A stretch of 64,000 nucleotides of DNA, taken from Dehalobacter alkaniphilus. GTDB taxonomy: Bacteria; Bacillota; Desulfitobacteriia; Desulfitobacteriales; Syntrophobotulaceae. The notes under the pieces were generated by a model. That model was not told the origin of the DNA, ran no database searches, and saw only the letters and a list, made by a program, of their open reading frames with translations. Shown one piece after another: positions 59,221 through 64,000 of the stretch. Made by a program: the position numbers and the translations under genes. The stretch covers positions 1,798,001 through 1,862,000 of the forward strand of contig CP148031.1 of NCBI GenBank assembly GCA_040500365.1, given 5' to 3'. Numbering within the stretch: position 1 is the first letter of the stretch; each line of letters begins with the position of its first letter.

Positions 59221-59871
59221 ATGAACGTTAAAGTTTTAATCGTTGACAGTCACGGGCCTTTTGCGGAGAATACCAAATTCCTTTTTTCCATGGAGCCGCA
59301 AATTGAAACAGTGGGAATTGTAAAAAATGGGGAAGAATGCCTTGATTTTGTCCGTCAATCTCAGCCTGATGTCGTATTGCTGGATATCCATCTGAATGAT
59401 GGCAACGGAATCTCTTTGATCGAACAAATCCAACGAATTGCGCCCACAGTAAAAATCATTTTGATGACTGAATTTAATCAGGAAGGGTATGTCACTGCAG
59501 CAAAGAATAAAGGAGCCGAGGGGGTAATCATAAAGGATTTGCATATCCGGGAAGTGGTTCAGGCCATTCTAAAGGTCATGGACGGCGGTACATACTTTTA
59601 TCAAAGTCCTTTAGCTTTTCCTAAAAACCAGATAGACATTGATGATATGCACTTTCCAGTTAAGCCTGTTGAAATTCTTGAAAAAATACTAACTCCTGAA
59701 GAAAAAGAAATCATGCGATTATTGGCCAAGAGGTTGTCCAACAAGGAGATTACTTCCATTTTAGGCGTGTCGGCCCGTGTTCTCAGTGAACGGATTAATA
59801 TCATCCTTCTGAAATTTGGCGTTAATACCAAGTTGGAGGCTGTTTTAACCTGGCCTTTTGTAGAGCCTTAA
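59221..59871 (+). CDS. comA: ComA-like response regulator
   Basis: This 216-residue protein has a receiver domain (phospho-Asp D55 in VVLLDIHLNDG, Lys in GVIIKDL) and a LuxR/GerE helix-turn-helix (~150-212; LTPEEKEIMRLLAKRLSNKE, then VSARVLSERINIIL). The second acidic residue of the receiver pocket is Ser (VDSHG instead of VDDH). It lies 26 nt after comP and is its probable partner. Its 3' end overlaps the convergent ACT-MBL gene by 50 bp. Targets are unknown. GTTAGGTGGG precedes the ATG. Confidence 0.9.
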   Translation: MNVKVLIVDSHGPFAENTKFLFSMEPQIETVGIVKNGEECLDFVRQSQPDVVLLDIHLNDGNGISLIEQIQRIAPTVKIILMTEFNQEGYVTAAKNKGAEGVIIKDLHIREVVQAILKVMDGGTYFYQSPLAFPKNQIDIDDMHFPVKPVEILEKILTPEEKEIMRLLAKRLSNKEITSILGVSARVLSERINIILLKFGVNTKLEAVLTWPFVEP

Positions 59872-61345
59872 GCTCCCCGTTTTCCAGTGCCGATATGGGT
59901 CCATGCCCGCCGCAGACGAGGCAGGGCTTTTTATTTTTGTCTTCTAACTCACCCAGCAGCCGCATGATCTGACTGCGCATCTCGGTTGCTTTTTGCGAGT
60001 CGATGTTTACACTCCGCATCAGGTAAGGTGCCAGGGAATTGAACTCGGCTCTTTCCTCGGAGAAGCCGCTGATATTTACAAGGTTATCTCCGGTAAATAC
60101 CAGACCGTATTCTTCGCAGACAAAGATCATCTCGCCGTAAAGATGGCCGCCGCTGCCTTCGAGAACCTGAAATTTCAGATCCGCAACGGTGAATTTCGCG
60201 ATAGGGATCAGTTCCTGGTGTTCTTCGGGTGCCGGGGTCGGGGAGTCGACGTCAAGTACCTCGAACTGTGCGGGATTTGGCGGGGAATAGCCGGAGATGA
60301 TCCGGCTGAGCTTGCTGTAGCCCCAGCCCAGATCGCTGGTTTCACGGTAGTCGGGGATTCCGGCGGCTTGACACCGTAGACTGTCGGCGCTCTTTTGGTT
60401 TAAGCCGATACGTATGCCTTCCAGTTTGGAGAGCAGGCCGCAGTGGTCGACATCGGCATGGGTGATAAAGACGCGTTTAGTCAGCGTATCCCAGGCCGGA
60501 AAAAGCTCCTTGAATATCTTGAACATTTCTTCGGCATAGATTGCATAGCCGGTATCAATCAAAACAAGTTCTTCAGCTGAAGCAAGCACATAGGTGTTGC
60601 TGCCGCAGGGCGGCTGGATGCTGTACAGTGTGACCTGTTCGCTAATCTGGACCTGATCGATGTCGGCGCTGAAATGGCTGCCGCGGTACTTGCTGATAAA
60701 ATACGCAAAACGACGGATATAGCCAAAGACTTTTTTGGGGCTCTCACCGGTCTCCTGCAGCATCTGGAGGATTCGGTTTGATTCAGAGATGAATTCCATG
60801 GTCTGTGCTGTGCTTAAGGAAAGGATATGCTGCATTTCATTCGCCAGCCGGATATAGAAAATCGTATTGTCCAAGTTCTTTTCAAAATCATCATATTCGA
60901 TGATATCAATCTGATAGACTGCGCTGATATCATTGAGCAGCATTTTAATCATATCCGGATTTTCGATTAGCAGGCCCATTTTGAAATCCTGATAGGGTGT
61001 ACCGTTGGCACTCGAGTTTAGATACGAAATATTAATATTATAAAGATCCAGGATTTTCAGGACAGGCAGTACGGCACCAGGCTGATCCGGGATTTTTATA
61101 TTGACCTCGATGACGCGTGTTTCGGAGAGTTCATTTTTTAGATAGCCGACCGTTTCGAGTTCTTTGGCGATCTTTTGATGGTTTTCTGCAGTAGCCTCGA
61201 CATCCAGAAACAGCATGTGAAGATCGACCGCTTTATTGTAGCTCACTCGGACAATATTGCCGCAGTATTTGGCAATGATTTTGGAAGCGAGCAGAAAAGC
61301 TCCTGTCTTATTGGGCATGCGGGTAACATATGATTTTCTATGCAT
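59822..61345 (-). CDS. ACT-ACT-metallo-beta-lactamase fold protein
   Basis: This 507-residue protein has two N-terminal ACT-like modules (residues ~1-75, KTGAFLLASKIIAKYCG; ~75-150, DQPGAVLPVLKILDLYNINI). A linker of about 90 residues leads to a metallo-beta-lactamase domain (~230-490) with FITHADVDHCGLL, the HxHxDH-like metal motif with Ala-Asp in the middle. A late His lies in VFTGDNLVNIS/VCGGHGPISAL. Hydrolytic or oxidoreductase activity controlled by amino-acid binding is a reasonable guess. ATG 61345 follows GAGGTATC. It converges with comA and overlaps it by 50 bp. Confidence 0.88.
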   Translation of the reverse strand: MHRKSYVTRMPNKTGAFLLASKIIAKYCGNIVRVSYNKAVDLHMLFLDVEATAENHQKIAKELETVGYLKNELSETRVIEVNIKIPDQPGAVLPVLKILDLYNINISYLNSSANGTPYQDFKMGLLIENPDMIKMLLNDISAVYQIDIIEYDDFEKNLDNTIFYIRLANEMQHILSLSTAQTMEFISESNRILQMLQETGESPKKVFGYIRRFAYFISKYRGSHFSADIDQVQISEQVTLYSIQPPCGSNTYVLASAEELVLIDTGYAIYAEEMFKIFKELFPAWDTLTKRVFITHADVDHCGLLSKLEGIRIGLNQKSADSLRCQAAGIPDYRETSDLGWGYSKLSRIISGYSPPNPAQFEVLDVDSPTPAPEEHQELIPIAKFTVADLKFQVLEGSGGHLYGEMIFVCEEYGLVFTGDNLVNISGFSEERAEFNSLAPYLMRSVNIDSQKATEMRSQIMRLLGELEDKNKKPCLVCGGHGPISALENGELKALQKARLKQPPTWY

Positions 61346-61469
61346 AATAGATACCTCAAAACAAATAATTGGTTGTACTTATTATAAAGTCCTGCTCGTT
61401 AATTTTCTACAACATCATACATTTAACCTATTTTAGAAGCCGAAAAAGTTTATATTTACATAATGAAAA

Positions 61470-61500
61470 ATAATACGTATTATCTTATTATTAAGATAAT
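61470..61500. promoter_or_regulatory. Palindrome and hairpin between divergent genes
   Basis: ATAATACGTATTAT (61470-61483) is a perfect palindrome. It is overlapped by ATTATCTTA/TAAGATAAT (61480-61500), a stem with a short loop. They lie in the 249-bp divergent region between the ACT-MBL and PEGA genes and may be regulator sites. Confidence 0.45.
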
Positions 61501-61594
61501 TCACAAAAGATTTATTTTTGTCTAAAGCCGATATGTCTTTTCAGAGAAATGTATCGGTACGTATTTTCGAGAACGACAGGGGAAAGCTGAGAAT

Positions 61595-62704
61595 ATGAAA
61601 TTAAACGTTACACGACAGTCCCAGGTAGCCATCGTTGGCATACTTTTGCTGGCAGTTGTTCTAATGAGTGGAAAATTATTTATCCAAGTTAATATCATTA
61701 AATTCCATATTCCGAATCACTTATTCAATCAGGATACTATTTCCTCTTTCCGTGATTATTTAGAAAAGATAGGGGCTATTGTGACCTTGGATGAGAAAGC
61801 GCAAGAAATTACGATTCAAACAGGCTTGGATAGCTATTATCTTGAAATCAGTTCCGATTCGGCGCAGGGAATCCCGATCTATGTCAATAACGCGTATATT
61901 GGCAAAACACCAGTTAAAAAAAGGCTTTCAGCAGGAAAATATGTGGTTGTGGCGAAAAACCCCGGACATGTGAGCTCAATACGCTATTTAACACTTCGAC
62001 CGGAAACTGCTTCGATTAAACAGATCATATTGCCGGTGGATCAAAAAAACTATGAAGGATTTCTAGATGAAATTATCTTACTTGGCTACAAACCTATAAG
62101 AGTTATGGATTACTATAACCATGTTCCGATTACCAAGAAGACTATCGTTTTAAGACATGATGTGGATGTATCCGCTGAGGATGCTTTAGCTATGGCAAAA
62201 CTTGAACATCGGAAAGGCGTCAAAAGCACCTATTATTTTCGTTGGTGCACCGCCGATCCTGAAGTTCTCAAAGAAGTAAGGGCACTGGGACATGAAGTTG
62301 GACTGCATTATGAGACTTTGGCAGATTATTCACTGCAATATCATCTCAAATCTGCGCAGGATATAACACCGGATGTCAAACAAGAATTGCGAAGACGGTT
62401 AAAGTCCGAAATTGTCCATTTTCGTCAGCAATTTGGAAATGTATATACTATTGCTTCCCACGGGGCAGAAGAGAATATCAGGCTAGGCGTTACGAATTAT
62501 CAGGCAATTATGGCCGGAGAAGATCCGCACGATTATGGTATTATCGGCACTGCCTATGGCCCCATAATCCAGCACTTCACTTATATGAGCGATTCAGGCG
62601 GTATCTGGGAGCCGTTTCCTTACCCAAAACTCGAAGAAAGCAGCGCCGGCCCGTTTTATATCTTGATTCATCCCATCCATTGGGCTTCCGGTTTAAGCCG
62701 ATAA
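61595..62704 (+). CDS. Membrane-anchored PEGA - polysaccharide-deacetylase-like protein
   Basis: This 369-residue protein has one N-terminal membrane helix (VAIVGILLLAVVLMSG), a short stalk and a PEGA domain (~75-140; IPIYVNNAYIGKTPVKKRLS, KYVVVAKNPGH). A C-terminal NodB-like deacetylase domain (~150-365) has LRHDVDVS, GHEVGLHYE, and SHG. The D-H-H set typical of metal-dependent deacetylases appears partly present (RHDVD, H in LHYE). It would act outside the cell on wall polysaccharide. AGGGGAAAG precedes the ATG. Confidence 0.8.
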   Translation: MKLNVTRQSQVAIVGILLLAVVLMSGKLFIQVNIIKFHIPNHLFNQDTISSFRDYLEKIGAIVTLDEKAQEITIQTGLDSYYLEISSDSAQGIPIYVNNAYIGKTPVKKRLSAGKYVVVAKNPGHVSSIRYLTLRPETASIKQIILPVDQKNYEGFLDEIILLGYKPIRVMDYYNHVPITKKTIVLRHDVDVSAEDALAMAKLEHRKGVKSTYYFRWCTADPEVLKEVRALGHEVGLHYETLADYSLQYHLKSAQDITPDVKQELRRRLKSEIVHFRQQFGNVYTIASHGAEENIRLGVTNYQAIMAGEDPHDYGIIGTAYGPIIQHFTYMSDSGGIWEPFPYPKLEESSAGPFYILIHPIHWASGLSR

Positions 62705-62866
62705 CCTTTTGAGCCTCACAGGTATGCTCGCAAAATTTCTTTGCATATTTTCTATGATCGTTATTTTTCGGTAAATAATGGTATGATATAGTATAACGGT
62801 AGAATCACTTTCATATAGAGGATTATGTAAGGATATAATCAGCTATAAGGTGAAAGGAGATAAAAA

Positions 62867-64000
62867 GTGAAAATATACGCAAAGCGATGCTTTTTTGTAT
62901 TGTTGACTTTAATCTTATGTCTGGGCGCATTTGTCCCTGATGCTTTGGCGTCATCCACGATCTCTACGCATCGGATTTCTGGGGATACACGATATACCAC
63001 TGCCGCTAATATTGCCAAAGAAGGTTGGTCCGGCGGCTCACAGTGGGCGATAATCGCCTGCGGAAGCAACTTTCCAGATGCCTTGGCGTCAACCCCTCTG
63101 GCAACAAAATATAATGCTCCGATCTTATTAACGGAAAAAGATAGTCTAACGGCGGTTACGAAGTCCACGCTGACTGCGCTTGGCACAAAGAATGTCTATA
63201 TTGTCGGTGGAACAGCTGTCGTTTCTACGGCTGTTGAAGCCCAGCTGAAGTCGATGGGAATCTTAGTTACCCGACTGTCCGGAAACGACAGATATTATAC
63301 CTCGGTTGAGATAGCCAAGCGTATCGGTAATACATCTGGGATGCTTGTCGTCGCTCCCGGGGGTGATTATCCGAATGCGCTTTCGGTTTCATCCTACGCC
63401 GGCAAAAAACAAATTCCAATGATCCTGGTGGACAAGAGTACGGTCAGTGAAAGTCTGAAACAATATGTAGCAAGCAACAGTATTCAGCAAACCTATGTGA
63501 TCGGCAATACAGCTGAGATCAATGATTCAGTCGTCAACGCGCTTCCAAGCCCGACACGCATTCAAGGCACCGACCGCTACGCAACAAATCTAGCGGTTTT
63601 GAAAGCTTTTGAGTCCGAATATGCCTTTGGCAATACATTTTTAGCAACCGGTAATAATTTTGCCGATGCCTTGGCAGGCTCATCCTATGCCGCCAAATTG
63701 AGCTCACCGATCATCTTGACCGGAAAAACATCGGACAGCCGCATTAATAATTACTTATCAGCCCTAAGCTCCAGTATTACACAGCTGAATATACTTGGCG
63801 GGGAAGCTGCAATTTCATCATCCCTGGTCAACAGTTACCTTGGGATTGAAACGGGAGGAACCTTAACCGCCAAAGAGATCTTTGCCAAGGTCAGCCCTTC
63901 TATCGTTTACATTGAGACCTATGACAGCAGCGGGAATGCTCTGGGGAGCGGCAGCGGGTTTATTGTTGATTCCAGCGGCAAAGTCGCGACGAACTACCAT
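62867..64000 (+). CDS. Cell-wall-binding-2 protein with HtrA-like protease (3' cut by edge)
   Basis: The 378 visible residues start at GTG 62867 behind GGTGAAAGGAG, with a signal peptide (FVLLTLILCLGAFVPDALA). Three cell-wall-binding type 2 repeats follow (~38-125, 130-220, 225-320), each with RISGxDRYxT-like and FPDALAS/ADALAG motifs. From about residue 332 a trypsin-like serine protease begins: SPSIVYIETYDSSGNALGSG and the SGFIVDSSGKVATNYH segment, which usually ends in the catalytic His followed by Val. The rest lies past the window. It would be a wall-anchored surface protease. Confidence 0.9.
   Translation, partial: MKIYAKRCFFVLLTLILCLGAFVPDALASSTISTHRISGDTRYTTAANIAKEGWSGGSQWAIIACGSNFPDALASTPLATKYNAPILLTEKDSLTAVTKSTLTALGTKNVYIVGGTAVVSTAVEAQLKSMGILVTRLSGNDRYYTSVEIAKRIGNTSGMLVVAPGGDYPNALSVSSYAGKKQIPMILVDKSTVSESLKQYVASNSIQQTYVIGNTAEINDSVVNALPSPTRIQGTDRYATNLAVLKAFESEYAFGNTFLATGNNFADALAGSSYAAKLSSPIILTGKTSDSRINNYLSALSSSITQLNILGGEAAISSSLVNSYLGIETGGTLTAKEIFAKVSPSIVYIETYDSSGNALGSGSGFIVDSSGKVATNYH

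Overview
The window looks like the chromosome of an anaerobic, spore-forming, low-to-mid-GC Firmicute of the Desulfitobacterium / Dehalobacter / Desulfosporosinus type (Peptococcaceae). This is inferred from gene content only: a GerA/GerC germinant-receptor pair, a Hyf-like membrane complex, many two-component and c-di-GMP genes, SH3-like and cell-wall-binding-2 surface proteins, and a group IIC intron. No rRNA, tRNA or CRISPR array was seen.

Layout. 1-1879 (minus): two germinant-receptor genes, each behind a similar sigma-G-like promoter. 1968-11077: a TetR-type regulator with a consensus promoter and a perfect operator-like palindrome, then a six-gene Hyf-like operon. Its large subunit lacks all four Ni-binding cysteines, so it fits an Ehr-type (energy-converting-hydrogenase-related) complex rather than a hydrogenase. 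Hairpin repeats and a MITE-like element interrupt the operon. 11302-18515: a nitrilase-family amidase, a DMT transporter with a histidine-rich tail, a PadR/hydrolase pair behind a 42-bp palindrome, and two ABC-F proteins. 18516-28900: an accessory region with an integrase remnant, a decayed LuxR-type regulator, secreted proteins (one frameshifted), a group IIC intron seated behind a terminator hairpin, a lipoprotein, and a 1230-residue SH3/M14/BIG2/M23 peptidoglycan peptidase. 29144-36335: YlmH, a His-rich protein, and a three-gene signalling operon (solute-binding lipoprotein, HD-GYP response regulator, hybrid kinase). 36424-45117: NlpC/P60 peptidase, lipase-like hydrolase, 5'-nucleotidase, a degenerate SbcD/SbcC-like pair, and MutY. 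45173-54748: AEC transporter, a PilZ-PAS-like protein, XRE-cupin regulator with an acyl-CoA synthetase, agmatine-to-putrescine genes (aguA, aguB), and a GGDEF/HD-GYP protein under a c-di-GMP (GEMM-I) riboswitch. 54766-61345: a GNAT gene, then a complete ComXQPA-like quorum-sensing locus in the order X-Q-P-A, with an ACT-ACT-metallo-beta-lactamase gene converging on it. 61595-64000: a PEGA/deacetylase-like protein and a cell-wall-binding-2/HtrA-like protease running off the edge.

The most interesting items are the ComXQPA-like locus (a 62-residue pre-pheromone ending in Trp-Gln, and a kinase with Leu where the phospho-accepting His is expected), the Ni-less Ehr-like complex, the degenerate SbcCD-like pair, and a dispersed hairpin element whose four copies show compensatory stem changes. 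c-di-GMP signalling recurs: two HD-GYP proteins, one GGDEF domain, one PilZ protein and one riboswitch.
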